The notes beneath the pieces are model-generated. The model was not told the origin of the DNA and searched no databases. It was given only the letters and a program-made list of their open reading frames with translations. The translations under genes and the position numbers were made by a program. DNA of 50,859 nucleotides from the NCBI GenBank assembly GCA_022774705.1, contig JALFLM010000023.1:1-50859 (forward strand), read 5' to 3'. Each line of letters begins with the position of its first letter. Positions within the stretch are counted from its first letter, which is position 1. The stretch comes from Lachnospiraceae bacterium (lineage in GTDB: Bacteria > Bacillota > Clostridia > Lachnospirales > Lachnospiraceae). Shown here one piece after another: positions 1 to 8,286 of the stretch.

Positions 1-1
1 T

Positions 2-121
2 CTTCGCAAGGAAAAGGTGCGGGTAGTAAATGAACTTCCAGCAGCCATTCAAAGGGCATTTTCTACCATTAGTATTTCTGATTGTGAAGGATGGTTTCAT
101 GCGTCTGGATATATGCATTAA
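2..121 (+). mobile_element. 3' end of IS630-like transposase gene (partial)
   Basis: An open frame enters from the left edge and stops with TAA after 39 codons. The translated tail, rich in Arg/Lys and ending DCEGWFHASGY-MH, resembles the C-terminus of IS630-family DDE transposases, which commonly end in an acidic-Cys-x-x-(W/Y)F-x-x-x-GY pattern. Only the tail is visible, so the catalytic DDE residues cannot be checked. A 22-bp perfect palindrome follows 13 bp downstream and could belong to the element's end. The family call comes from motif memory only. Confidence 0.5.
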
Positions 122-134
122 TTTATTGGATTGC

Positions 135-156
135 TATAGTACAGTTCTGTACTATA
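135..156. repeat. 22-bp perfect palindrome after the transposase tail
   Basis: Ten-base arms (TATAGTACAG and its complement) are separated by two T residues. It lies between the IS630-like stop codon and the oxidoreductase operon. No T-run follows on the plus strand, so it is not a classical terminator. It may be the insertion-sequence terminus or an operator. Confidence 0.5.
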
Positions 157-200
157 TGGTCTGGGCAGGCTCCATACGAGAGAAAGGGGAAAAATCAATT

Positions 201-1640
201 ATGTATGATATTGTAATTATCGGTGCAGGTGTTTCCGGCAGCGCTTCTGCCAGAGAGCTTTCCCGTTACCAGGCGTCCATCTGCGTACTGGAAAAAGGTG
301 AGGACGTATGCAGTGGAACTTCCAAAGCCAACAGTGCCATTGTACATGCAGGCTTCGATGCTGCAAATGGCTCTCTGATGGCGAAGCTGAATGTTCAGGG
401 AAACCAGATGATGGAGCAGTTATCGAAGGATCTGGACTTCCCTTTCAAGAGAAACGGTTCTCTGGTTGTATGTACAGATGAATCTACCAGACCCGGTCTT
501 CAGGAACTGTATGAACGCGGTGTAAAAAACGGTGTGCCGGATCTTCGGATCATCGAAAGAGATGAACTGGTGGCAATGGAGCCCAATATTTCCGACGAAG
601 CGGTTGCTGCATTATATGCGCCTACAGGCGGGATTGTATGTCCTTTCAATCTGAATATTGCCATGGCGGAAAACGCATACGATAACGGCGTGGAATTCCG
701 TTTCAATACACAGGTGACCGGAATCCGCAAAGAGGAAGAAGGGTTTACAATCTTTACCAATAACGGAACAGTGAGAACCCGTTACATTGTCAATGCAGCA
801 GGTGTTTACGCAGATGAGATCAACAACATGGTCAGTGAGAACAAGATGAAGATCACAGCCAGAAGAGGCGATTACTGTCTGCTGGACAAGAGTGCGGGCG
901 GACATGTATCCTGTACCGTTTTCGCTCTGCCCACCAAGATGGGTAAGGGTATTCTTGTATCTCCCACCATTCACGGGAATCTGCTGATCGGTCCCACTGC
1001 AGTGGATATTGAGAATAAAGAAGGTACCAACACCACAAGAGCGGGTCTTGATGAGGCAATTACCAAATCTGCAATTACGGTGAAAAATATTCCCATGCGC
1101 CAGGTGATTACTTCCTTTGCCGGTCTTCGTGCCCATGAAGACAGACATGAATTTATCATCGGAGAAGCTGAGGATGTACCCGGATTTATCAACTGTGCCG
1201 GCATCGAATCTCCCGGTCTTACTGCAAGTCCTGCCATTGGAGTGATGGTAGCGGATATCCTGCAGGAAAAGATGGGACTTGTTAAGAAAGACAACTTTAT
1301 TGCAACACGTAAAGGTGTTCTGAATCCGGAAAATCTGTCTCTGGAAGAACGCAATGAACTGATTCAGAAGAATCCTGCGTACGGCAATATTATCTGCCGC
1401 TGCGAGATGATCACGGAAGGCGAGATTCTGGATGCGATTCACAGACCTCTGGGGGCACGTTCTCTGGACGGCGTGAAGCGCAGAACGAGAGCCGGTATGG
1501 GACGCTGCCAGGCAGGATTCTGCTCACCCAGAACCATGGAGATTCTGGCGAGAGAGGTTCCCGGCTTTACCATGTATGACGTGACGAAATCAGGCGGTGA
1601 CTCTGCAATTGTAGTGGGCACCAACAAAGACCGTTTATAG
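201..1640 (+). CDS. NAD(P)/FAD-dependent oxidoreductase, GlpA-like with BFD-like [2Fe-2S] domain
   Basis: This 479-residue protein begins with a classical Rossmann dinucleotide-binding motif (GAGVSGSA), continues as a D-amino-acid-oxidase/glycerol-3-phosphate-dehydrogenase-type FAD fold (about residues 1-370), and ends in a BFD-like Fe-S domain with a CRC pair and a later RCQAGFC pair. This is the architecture of anaerobic GlpA-type dehydrogenases that feed electrons from glycerol 3-phosphate or a similar alpha-hydroxy acid. The ATG at 201 is chosen because AGAAAGGGGA lies just upstream and the Rossmann motif starts at once; the longer frame from position 30 runs over transposase sequence. 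It is the first gene of a three-gene operon with an FAD reductase and a DUF1667 protein. The substrate is inferred; no glycerol kinase gene is visible in the window. Confidence 0.88.
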   Translation: MYDIVIIGAGVSGSASARELSRYQASICVLEKGEDVCSGTSKANSAIVHAGFDAANGSLMAKLNVQGNQMMEQLSKDLDFPFKRNGSLVVCTDESTRPGLQELYERGVKNGVPDLRIIERDELVAMEPNISDEAVAALYAPTGGIVCPFNLNIAMAENAYDNGVEFRFNTQVTGIRKEEEGFTIFTNNGTVRTRYIVNAAGVYADEINNMVSENKMKITARRGDYCLLDKSAGGHVSCTVFALPTKMGKGILVSPTIHGNLLIGPTAVDIENKEGTNTTRAGLDEAITKSAITVKNIPMRQVITSFAGLRAHEDRHEFIIGEAEDVPGFINCAGIESPGLTASPAIGVMVADILQEKMGLVKKDNFIATRKGVLNPENLSLEERNELIQKNPAYGNIICRCEMITEGEILDAIHRPLGARSLDGVKRRTRAGMGRCQAGFCSPRTMEILAREVPGFTMYDVTKSGGDSAIVVGTNKDRL

Positions 1641-1652
1641 GAGGGCAGCGAT

Positions 1653-2927
1653 ATGAAATATTATGATATTGTAATTATCGGCGGAGGTCCTGCCGGTCTT
1701 GCTGCCGCTGCTTCCGCAAAAAGAAATGGCGTGGACAGCATCCTGATTCTGGAACGGGACAGAGAACTGGGCGGTATCCTGAATCAGTGCATACACAACG
1801 GATTCGGACTTCATACATTTAAGGAAGAACTGACAGGTCCTGAATATGCAGGACGTTTCATCACTCAGGTGGAGGAGCTTGGAATCGAATATCTGCTGAA
1901 TACCATGGTTATGGATATCAGTGCCGATAAAGTGGTTACTGCCATGAACCGCACTGACGGTATGTTCCAGGTGCAGGCAAAGGCCGTGATTCTGGCAATG
2001 GGCTGCAGAGAGCGCTCAAGAGGCGCGCTTAACATCCCCGGATACCGTCCCGCCGGTATTTTCTCGGCAGGTACCGCACAGCGTCTCGTTAACATTGAAG
2101 GTTATATGCCCGGACGCGAGGTTGTAATCCTGGGTTCCGGAGATATCGGTCTGATCATGGCAAGACGCATGACGCTGGAAGGCGCGAAGGTTAAGGTTGT
2201 AGCCGAACTGATGCCCTACTCCGGTGGTCTGAAACGTAATATCGTACAGTGTCTGGATGATTTCGGCATTCCGCTGAAATTAAGCCACACGGTAGTAGAT
2301 ATTGAAGGTAAGGAACGTGTGGAAGGAATCACACTGGCAGAGGTGGATGGAAAAGGAAAACCGATCCCCGGAACAGAAGAACATTACACCTGTGATACCC
2401 TGCTTCTTTCCTGTGGTTTGATCCCTGAAAATGAGCTGTCCAGAGGTATTGGCGTGGATATGAGTCCCGTCACCTCCGGTCCTCTGGTTAATGAAAGCCT
2501 GGAAACCAGTGTGGAAGGTGTATTTGCCTGCGGTAATGTACTTCATGTACATGATCTGGTGGATTTTGTGTCGGAAGAGGCTGCTGCAGCCGGCAGAAAT
2601 GCGGTAAAATATGTAAAGGCACTGGATGCCGGAACGAAGGCTGCAGATGTGAAGGAAATCAGAATTGTTCCCACAGGCGGTGTCCGCTATACCGTTCCCG
2701 TTACGGTTCACCCGGATCGCATGGACGATACGCTTACGGTACGTTTCCGCGTAGGCAACGTATACAAAGACCATTATGTGGCGGTTTATCTGGATGAGGA
2801 ACGCATTTACCACAAGAAACGTCAGATCATGGCACCTGGTGAGATGGAACAGGTGAAGCTGGAGAAGGGAAAACTTGCTCAGTATCCCGACCTGAAGACG
2901 ATTACGATTAAATTGGAGGAGGAATAA
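1653..2927 (+). CDS. FAD-dependent pyridine nucleotide-disulfide-type oxidoreductase
   Basis: The 424-residue product starts with an FAD-binding motif (GGGPAGLAAA) and has a second dinucleotide-binding motif near residue 160 (LGSGDIGL), the two-Rossmann layout of the Pyr_redox_2 family. A conserved Cys (NQCIHNGFG) near residue 48 follows the FAD motif, and another Cys lies in the ACGN stretch near residue 293. The gene starts 12 bp after the GlpA-like gene, with a GGAGGGC ribosome binding site in the gap. In Clostridia this protein is usually found between a GlpA-like dehydrogenase and a DUF1667 protein, so it probably passes electrons between the dehydrogenase FAD and NAD(P)H or another carrier. 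That role is inferred. Confidence 0.85.
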   Translation: MKYYDIVIIGGGPAGLAAAASAKRNGVDSILILERDRELGGILNQCIHNGFGLHTFKEELTGPEYAGRFITQVEELGIEYLLNTMVMDISADKVVTAMNRTDGMFQVQAKAVILAMGCRERSRGALNIPGYRPAGIFSAGTAQRLVNIEGYMPGREVVILGSGDIGLIMARRMTLEGAKVKVVAELMPYSGGLKRNIVQCLDDFGIPLKLSHTVVDIEGKERVEGITLAEVDGKGKPIPGTEEHYTCDTLLLSCGLIPENELSRGIGVDMSPVTSGPLVNESLETSVEGVFACGNVLHVHDLVDFVSEEAAAAGRNAVKYVKALDAGTKAADVKEIRIVPTGGVRYTVPVTVHPDRMDDTLTVRFRVGNVYKDHYVAVYLDEERIYHKKRQIMAPGEMEQVKLEKGKLAQYPDLKTITIKLEEE

Positions 2928-2931
2928 GGCG

Positions 2932-3291
2932 ATGATTAAAAAGGAACTTACCTGTATCGGCTGCCCCATGGGTTGTCCTCTGACTGTAGAGATGGAAGGC
3001 AGTGAAGTAAAGACCGTAACCGGTTTTACCTGCAAACGCGGCGATGTGTATGCGAGAAAAGAAGTGACCAATCCTACAAGAATCGTAACCAGTACCGTTC
3101 GTGTAACCGGCAGCTCCATGACTCATATGGTATCCGTAAAAACGAAAGAAGACATTCCCAAAGACAAGATATTTGCCTGTGTGGAAGCGCTGAAGAATAT
3201 TACGGTAGCAGCTCCGGTGCATATCGGTGATGTGATTCTCGCGGATGTGGCAGGAACCGGTGTTGATATTATTGCAACCAGAAATGCGTGA
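2932..3291 (+). CDS. DUF1667 domain protein, Cys-rich partner of the oxidoreductases
   Basis: A 119-residue protein with an N-terminal cluster of cysteines (TCIGCPMGCPL near residues 7-18, then FTCKRGD near 36) that looks like a metal or Fe-S binding site. It matches the DUF1667 family, which recurs as the third gene behind GlpA/GlpB-like flavoproteins in anaerobic Firmicutes and may play the part of the GlpC/Fe-S subunit. It begins 4 bp after the previous stop, with GGAGGAG inside the end of that gene, so the three genes are probably co-translated. No membrane segment is visible. Confidence 0.85.
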   Translation: MIKKELTCIGCPMGCPLTVEMEGSEVKTVTGFTCKRGDVYARKEVTNPTRIVTSTVRVTGSSMTHMVSVKTKEDIPKDKIFACVEALKNITVAAPVHIGDVILADVAGTGVDIIATRNA

Positions 3292-3397
3292 AACGGCAGC
3301 TGTTCAGAGCCGGATCGCACCTTCGGAGCCGTCCGCGGACAGTTGCAGTAATGCGTAGAAGCGATGCATGCAAGCGGCATGCGGAAAGGAGAAGATT

Positions 3398-3598
3398 ATG
3401 GCTGAAAAAGCTCCTGAAAGTGCCGGATGGGCAAACTTAAACGGCATGGCTGATGATGAAGACAAGACCTGTGCATTGAATGATATGAACTGCGTAGGCG
3501 AAGATGATGACTCAACCTGCGGCATCACTGATATGAACTGTACAGGAGAAGATGATGACTCAACCTGCAGCATCAACAATATGAACTGCGGAGAATAG
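3398..3598 (+). CDS. 66-residue Cys/Asp-rich tandem-repeat peptide, unknown function
   Basis: The ATG has a strong ribosome binding site (GGAAAGGAG, 6 bp away). After a leader-like stretch of about 20 residues (MAEKAPESAGWANLNG), three 16-residue units follow, each built as an acidic run, a TC pair, two to three variable residues, (D/N)MNC and a short linker. The six cysteines form three C-x6-C pairs. In units 1 and 2 the first Cys is also followed by Asp at C-x3-D, a spacing known from some thioether-bridged peptides such as freyrasin; unit 3 has Asn there. Units 2 and 3 are near-identical at DNA level (48-bp period), so the array expanded recently. It lies downstream of the DUF1667 gene with no obvious modifying enzyme nearby. 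It could be a peptide natural-product precursor, a metal-binding peptide or a calcium-loop-like protein. Confidence 0.6.
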   Translation: MAEKAPESAGWANLNGMADDEDKTCALNDMNCVGEDDDSTCGITDMNCTGEDDDSTCSINNMNCGE

Positions 3599-3606
3599 GA
3601 CCGGGG

Positions 3607-3768
3607 CTGCAATTCTGCTTTCGGGCAGAAGGTGATTGTCCAGGTGACGCGAGGGGACCATGATACGAAGTCCTTCTGCGGGCTGAAAACGCCCGCTGAC
3701 AGGACTTGCATCATGGTTCCCTTGCTGTTTTGTGGCAGGCCCTTCTGCGAGGGAAAGGGAGAATTGCG
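3607..3768. repeat. Long hairpin element, copy 1 (left of DUF234 gene)
   Basis: The arms pair over about 160 bp. The outer bases GCAATTCT (3609-3616) pair with AGAATTGC (3760-3767), GCAGAAGG (3625-3632) with CCTTCTGC (3741-3748), CCATGAT with ATCATGG, and the tip GCGGGC/GCCCGC closes a 7-base loop (3684-3690). Positions 3607-3749 are repeated directly at 5335-5477 with only a few mismatches. No transposase lies inside, so it is MITE-like or a structured-RNA-like element. It is open in one frame, but that seems incidental. Confidence 0.8.
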
Positions 3769-3793
3769 GTTGTTGGTTGTTTTTGGAAACGGT

Positions 3794-3822
3794 TTGATTT
3801 TTTTGTTGAGATTGGTTATAAT
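3794..3822 (+). promoter_or_regulatory. Promoter of the DUF234 ATPase gene
   Basis: TTGATT and TATAAT are separated by exactly 17 bp. The site lies between the hairpin copy and the gene, so the ATPase carries its own promoter. Confidence 0.75.
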
Positions 3823-3828
3823 AATATC

Positions 3829-3858
3829 AAATCAGGATTTAGTAAATCAGGATTTGGT
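3829..3858 (+). promoter_or_regulatory. Two 15-bp direct repeats downstream of the -10 box (possible operator)
   Basis: The 12-mer AAATCAGGATTT occurs twice with a 15-bp period (3829-3840 and 3844-3855), each followed by (A/G)GT. The pair fills the 5' untranslated region between the promoter and the ribosome binding site, a placement suited to repression or autoregulation. The operator role is inferred. Confidence 0.45.
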
Positions 3859-3874
3859 ATTTGGAGGTGGGAGT

Positions 3875-5326
3875 GTGTTTATAGGTAGAGAGACAGAGCT
3901 GAAATTTTTAAACGATAAGTATGAGGAAGACGGCGGACAGCTTGTGGTGCTGTATGGCAGACGGCGTGTGGGAAAAACGGAGACTCTGCGGGAGTTCTGC
4001 AAAGGAAAGCCGCATGTATTTTTCTCCTGTACACAGACAACCGACAGGGTGCAGCTTCGTAATTTTTCAAATCGGATGCTTATGGAAGATATTCCGGCGA
4101 AAAACTATATTTCCGAGTTTACCGATTGGGAAAAGGCTTTTCGGGCCATTCCTGATCTGCCCTGCGGCGATGCCAAAAAGCTTGTTGTGATCGATGAGTT
4201 CCCGTATATGTGCCGATGCAATAAAAGTATTCCTTCCATTTTACAGAATCTTTGGGATGCGGAGCTTCGGGACAGTAATGTGATGATCATTCTTTGCGGC
4301 AGCGCCATGAGCTTCATAGAAAAAGAACTGCTTGCAGAGAAAAATCCTCTTTACGGCAGAGCCACCGGTATCTATAAGATGAAAGAGATGGGTTTTTATG
4401 ATGCCGCAAAGTTTTTTCCGGATTATTCCGCCCGTGACAAAGTGCTGGCTTATGCCGTACTCGGCGGCATTCCTCATTACCTGCGTCAATGGAATCCCAG
4501 GCTGCCGGTCAGTGAAAATATCAAGCGAAATATCCTGACAAAAGGATGTATTCTTTACAGTGAGGTGGATTTCCTGCTTCATCAGGAGCTTCGGGAAACG
4601 CCGATCTATAACTCCATCATTGAAGCAGTGGCGCTTGGCAATACCAGGCTGAACGATATCAGCCAGAAATCGCTGGTGGAGGATACTTCAAAAACCAGTG
4701 TTTATCTGAAAAATCTGATCGAGCTTGGCATTGTAAAACGGGAATTTTCCGTTGATTCGAAAACAAAGGAGCAGGCAAACTCCAACAGGGGAACCTATCG
4801 CCTGACGGATAATTTCTTTCGATTTTGGTATGCCTTTGGCTTTGTAAATTTTTCTCAGCTTGAGGACGGCGATGTGGACGGCGTTTACGAATATGTCGTA
4901 AGGCCGGCCCTGCACGAGTTTGCGTCCTTCACTTTTGAAGATGTCTGCCGTGAGTTTATCCGGGAAAAACAGAAGAAAAACGAACTGCCTTTCCGCTATA
5001 CCAGAATGGGGCGCTGGACAGGAAAAACCACTGTCCGTGATGATAAGGCATCCGGCGGTTTGCGGACGGCGGAAACCGAGATCGATCTTCTGTGTATCAG
5101 CAGAGAAGCAAAAGAATATCTGGTAGGCGAATGTAAATTCAAGGGAAGCCCGTTTTCTTACTCGGAATACCTTGACACACTGGCAAAACTCACACCGTTG
5201 AAAGAAAAAGCGAAATTCTATTATGCACTGTTCTCAGAAAGCGGATTTGACGAAAAGATTGTTGTCGATGCAGAGACAAATGGAACACAGCTTTATTCCC
5301 TCGAGCAGATTGTTAATTACAGATAA
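3875..5326 (+). CDS. AAA-family ATPase with C-terminal DUF234 nuclease-like domain
   Basis: The 483-residue protein starts at GTG 3875, where GGAGG lies 7 bp upstream and the product begins (M)FIGRE, the usual start of this family; the longer frame would run into the hairpin repeat. A P-loop (GRRRVGKT, about residues 29-36) and a Walker B (VVIDEF, near 110) belong to the archaeal-type ATPase_2 domain. A helix-turn-helix-like middle region (TRLNDISQKS) precedes a C-terminal DUF234 region with EIDLL and GECKFK near the end, the D and E-x-K of a PD-(D/E)XK nuclease fold. The gene has its own promoter and lies between two direct copies of a 143-bp hairpin. Its biological role is unknown; mobile or defence functions are only inferred. 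Confidence 0.85.
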   Translation: MFIGRETELKFLNDKYEEDGGQLVVLYGRRRVGKTETLREFCKGKPHVFFSCTQTTDRVQLRNFSNRMLMEDIPAKNYISEFTDWEKAFRAIPDLPCGDAKKLVVIDEFPYMCRCNKSIPSILQNLWDAELRDSNVMIILCGSAMSFIEKELLAEKNPLYGRATGIYKMKEMGFYDAAKFFPDYSARDKVLAYAVLGGIPHYLRQWNPRLPVSENIKRNILTKGCILYSEVDFLLHQELRETPIYNSIIEAVALGNTRLNDISQKSLVEDTSKTSVYLKNLIELGIVKREFSVDSKTKEQANSNRGTYRLTDNFFRFWYAFGFVNFSQLEDGDVDGVYEYVVRPALHEFASFTFEDVCREFIREKQKKNELPFRYTRMGRWTGKTTVRDDKASGGLRTAETEIDLLCISREAKEYLVGECKFKGSPFSYSEYLDTLAKLTPLKEKAKFYYALFSESGFDEKIVVDAETNGTQLYSLEQIVNYR

Positions 5327-5334
5327 AGTAGTGT

Positions 5335-5477
5335 CTGCAATTCTGCTTTCGGGCAGAAGGTGATTGTCCAGGTGACGCGAGGGGACCATGATACGAAGTC
5401 CTTCTGCGGGCTGAAAATGCCCGCTGACAGGACTTGCATCATGGTCCCCTTGCTGTTTTATGGCATGCGCTTCTGCG
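5335..5477. repeat. Long hairpin element, copy 2 (right of DUF234 gene)
   Basis: A direct repeat of 3607-3749 with about five substitutions, starting 9 bp after the DUF234 stop codon. The tip hairpin and the CCATGAT/ATCATGG arms are intact, but the outermost arm present in copy 1 (3750-3768) is missing here. The copy appears to have been truncated on the right, next to the secreted-protein gene. Confidence 0.85.
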
Positions 5478-5489
5478 GTGAAAGCATTT

Positions 5490-6995
5490 TTATATCAGTT
5501 TCATCTTTTTTAAAACTCGATATACTTTATATCCTGATGCATATTTTTCTAATTGAGTTCTCGGATAGTCTTTTTTTGAAATGCAGGAATATACTTTCGT
5601 ATCATAGGATTCTCCTGTTATCAGCACATATGTTTTTCCGGATAGTAAGAAATAAGAATATATCCCAAAATTTGCATTTGGCTGCGGGTCAACAATGTAC
5701 CAATTTCCTTGAATCTTCACTGTTGTCCACATATGATTGGGGTTATATGCTTTTGAATCCGGACGTACAATTTTACATTCCAGCCCCATTGATGCACACA
5801 GAGCCTGAAGTGCGTAGCTGTAACCATAACAGGTTGCTTCGTGATATCCTTGTTTGTTTTTATAGACCAGAGCGCCCCAGGCCGTATAGGATTTATTGCC
5901 TGTACCATATACGCAGGTAGCTGCCAAATAAGCCTGAGCAGCTATAAGTTTTTCAACAGAAGACATATCACTTGTTATATATGTCTGATAAAATTTCTTG
6001 GCTGTTTTTTGAACAGCCTCGATTTCTTTCGAAGACAATCCTTTCATATATGGATTTCCTGATTTGTAAAGGTTTTTGCTGGGATTCTTTGTAATGGAAG
6101 AAAATTTTACTTTTTTTGTAACATTTGAATCAGCAGATGTCACAGTTTTCTTTCCAATCTTGACAAAGGCTTTTACTTTATATTGATAACTGGTTCCCTT
6201 TTTGACAGAATCGTCATATCCATACAATGTTTTTTCACCGTTGATTGTCTGTATCTTTTTCCATTTTTCTGAGCCTGCTTTTCGATAAATATAATAACCC
6301 GTTGCCCTTTTGCTCTTTGTCCATGTAAGTTTTACTGTTTTATTTCCGACAAGTACAGGATTTTTGACAGAAACGCTGTTTATGGTTGTTTTTGCTGTGA
6401 CCCCCTGTTTGTCATAGCTGCTCCATCCCCCGGTAGTGAGAGCATAAACTTCAAATTCGCAGTTCTCCCTGTCTGTTTCGTCCAGAGAATATTGAAGTGT
6501 AGTTTTTTGTGGATCAACAAGTAACGTATCTGTTGTTTTTCCATTTCGTACGAAGCAGATATAATTAATCAGATGCTTTCCTTTATATTTGTCCCATCTG
6601 ATTGTAAATTGAGCCTGACCTTCTCCCCAGGTACAATACCGGCTGCCTATAAAGCAGTCATGCATGTTTTCAAGGGGGACACTGCATACAGTATATGTAT
6701 ATTTTTGATTTGGAATGACAGACGAATCCGTATACTGATTTTTTTTGCTGGAAACGGTCGGAGCTGCATCAATAATTGAATATGGCTTTCCGTTGGACTT
6801 GCGATATATAAGATACATACCGTCTTTATCAGAAGAACTGGTCCAGCTGATTTGAATACTGCGGGCATCGACTGCCTTAGCCCAATTCAGTTTTGGCTGT
6901 TCAGGGACGCCTTCATCTGCAAGAGCGTGTGTCTGAAAACATACCAGTATTAATACCAGCGTAAATAAAAATGAGATTTTTTTGTACAGTTTCAT
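5490..6995 (-). CDS. Secreted fibronectin type III / transglutaminase-like protein
   Basis: The product (501 residues) begins with a signal peptide (MKLYKKISFLF..., cleavage likely after the ALA near residue 27). About two to three fibronectin III-like beta domains follow, with typical phrases such as VKLTWTKSKRATGYYIYRK. A C-terminal transglutaminase-like domain has Cys in ATCYGYSYALQAL, His in NHMWTTVKI and Asp in WYIVDPQ as the presumed triad. Such proteins are exported and act as cysteine peptidase-like or cross-linking enzymes at the cell surface. The ATG at 6995 is chosen because AGAAAGGAG precedes it by 4 bp; an ATG eight codons earlier has no such site. Its coding sequence is visibly more AT-rich than the housekeeping genes, which suggests acquisition. 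Confidence 0.8.
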   Translation of the reverse strand: MKLYKKISFLFTLVLILVCFQTHALADEGVPEQPKLNWAKAVDARSIQISWTSSSDKDGMYLIYRKSNGKPYSIIDAAPTVSSKKNQYTDSSVIPNQKYTYTVCSVPLENMHDCFIGSRYCTWGEGQAQFTIRWDKYKGKHLINYICFVRNGKTTDTLLVDPQKTTLQYSLDETDRENCEFEVYALTTGGWSSYDKQGVTAKTTINSVSVKNPVLVGNKTVKLTWTKSKRATGYYIYRKAGSEKWKKIQTINGEKTLYGYDDSVKKGTSYQYKVKAFVKIGKKTVTSADSNVTKKVKFSSITKNPSKNLYKSGNPYMKGLSSKEIEAVQKTAKKFYQTYITSDMSSVEKLIAAQAYLAATCVYGTGNKSYTAWGALVYKNKQGYHEATCYGYSYALQALCASMGLECKIVRPDSKAYNPNHMWTTVKIQGNWYIVDPQPNANFGIYSYFLLSGKTYVLITGESYDTKVYSCISKKDYPRTQLEKYASGYKVYRVLKKMKLI

Positions 6996-7052
6996 AATTC
7001 TCCTTTCTGAAATGTTCATGAATTGCCGATGTTACCTTAAAGATTTATTAAA

Positions 7053-7081
7053 ATTATAGCGAATCCTTATAAAAAAATCAA
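7053..7081 (-). promoter_or_regulatory. Promoter of the secreted transglutaminase-like gene
   Basis: On the minus strand TTGATT and TATAAT are separated by 17 bp. The -10 box lies about 58 bp upstream of the chosen start codon at 6995. Confidence 0.75.
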
Positions 7082-7299
7082 TTTCGCATTTATATGACCG
7101 CTACTGTTCAGCGGTTCTTTGGTATCTGTTCAGAGCCAGGCAGATTTGCCGGGTATGAGATATAACCTGCGGCAGAAAAGGCACATGGTAGCTTTAAACG
7201 ATTGACTGTATCGGGGAGAGGTAGTACTATATGAATATAGAAAAAATGGTGGATGGAAAGACAGAAATTCTCATTCTGATCTGGTAAAGGAGGAACGTT

Positions 7300-8286
7300 A
7301 TGAAGTTGAAGTGTTACGGTAAAAAAAGGGTCTCAGGTTTCCTGTCGTATTTGATAGTTTTTCTAATTGCTTTTACTGTGTTTGGCAATGAAGCTGCGGC
7401 TGCAGGGAATGTATCAATTCTTATGAAAAATCTGGGTGGTTCTACCAGTCCACTAATAGAATATGATGATCCGATAGCTTATGCAGAACAATACAGTAAA
7501 AGTCTTTACGGTAAATCGGAATTATTTTTGGTTAACTGGGATGTTTCGAGCCTTGTAACTACAAAAAATCAAAAATGGAGAGAGTGTTATGAGCAGGAGT
7601 TATTTTCAATGTTAAGTGATGATACACTTTTAGCGTCATATATTGAAAATCCGCCTGCTGATTTTTCAAAAGCAGTAGATAAAGCGGTTTATAATATTTG
7701 TACAGATTTAAAGGTTGAAATCAATAAAAACTTTGAAAATGGAGCTACAATTATCAACAAAGTTTTGGATGTTCCATTAAAAACTTTAATGAAGAAGGAA
7801 CTAAGGAAGAATCAGGCTCAACTGCAGATATTAGCATTGATTGCCAGTAATACAGATGATAAAAATCTGAAAGATGCCTGTCAAAGCTGTCTGAATACGT
7901 TTAGTACAAAAACTTTCAATAAGTTAAAATCAATCTTAACAAAAAGAATGATTAAAATAGGAATACATGAGGTAAAAGCAAAGTCACTGGTGAGAAATCA
8001 GATTTTACAAACATCCCTGTCAGGGCTTTTAACAAAAACTTTAAAGTTGATGGGAGAATGTGCGAAAGGTTTTTCCTATGCATTAATTATTTTGGATGGA
8101 AAGAATCTTATCTGTTTGTTTACAGGTACAAAGACCAGGACAGATAATTATATGGGTATTGTCAGCGATGAGATTATTTATCAGGGAACTTTGAATGCAT
8201 TCCAAACGATATCAAAACAATATAAGCAGGGGAAATCAGAACAGGCCCCTGTAATAGAAGCGTTGTTCTGGTGCTGGGAATCGTAG
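7300..8286 (+). CDS. Secreted protein of unknown function, probably with an altered C-terminus
   Basis: This 328-residue protein has a signal peptide (Lys/Arg-rich start, hydrophobic core LIVFLIAFTVF, cleavage likely after the AAAA near 36) and then a mostly helical, Lys-rich exported region that I do not recognise. The ribosome binding site is AAAGGAGG. The coding sequence is AT-rich. Its last dozen codons run across the junction with the bile-acid symporter fragment starting near 8262 and are read in another frame there, so the native C-terminus was probably lost when the two sequences were joined. A short 18-codon frame (7231-7287) precedes it and may be a leader or a remnant. Confidence 0.6.
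   Translation: MKLKCYGKKRVSGFLSYLIVFLIAFTVFGNEAAAAGNVSILMKNLGGSTSPLIEYDDPIAYAEQYSKSLYGKSELFLVNWDVSSLVTTKNQKWRECYEQELFSMLSDDTLLASYIENPPADFSKAVDKAVYNICTDLKVEINKNFENGATIINKVLDVPLKTLMKKELRKNQAQLQILALIASNTDDKNLKDACQSCLNTFSTKTFNKLKSILTKRMIKIGIHEVKAKSLVRNQILQTSLSGLLTKTLKLMGECAKGFSYALIILDGKNLICLFTGTKTRTDNYMGIVSDEIIYQGTLNAFQTISKQYKQGKSEQAPVIEALFWCWES

Noticed and set aside
3632-3874. Extension of the DUF234 ATPase frame through the left hairpin
   Set aside because: The reading frame is open in both hairpin copies (also at 5360 onward), but a GTG with a good ribosome binding site and the usual family start lies at 3875.
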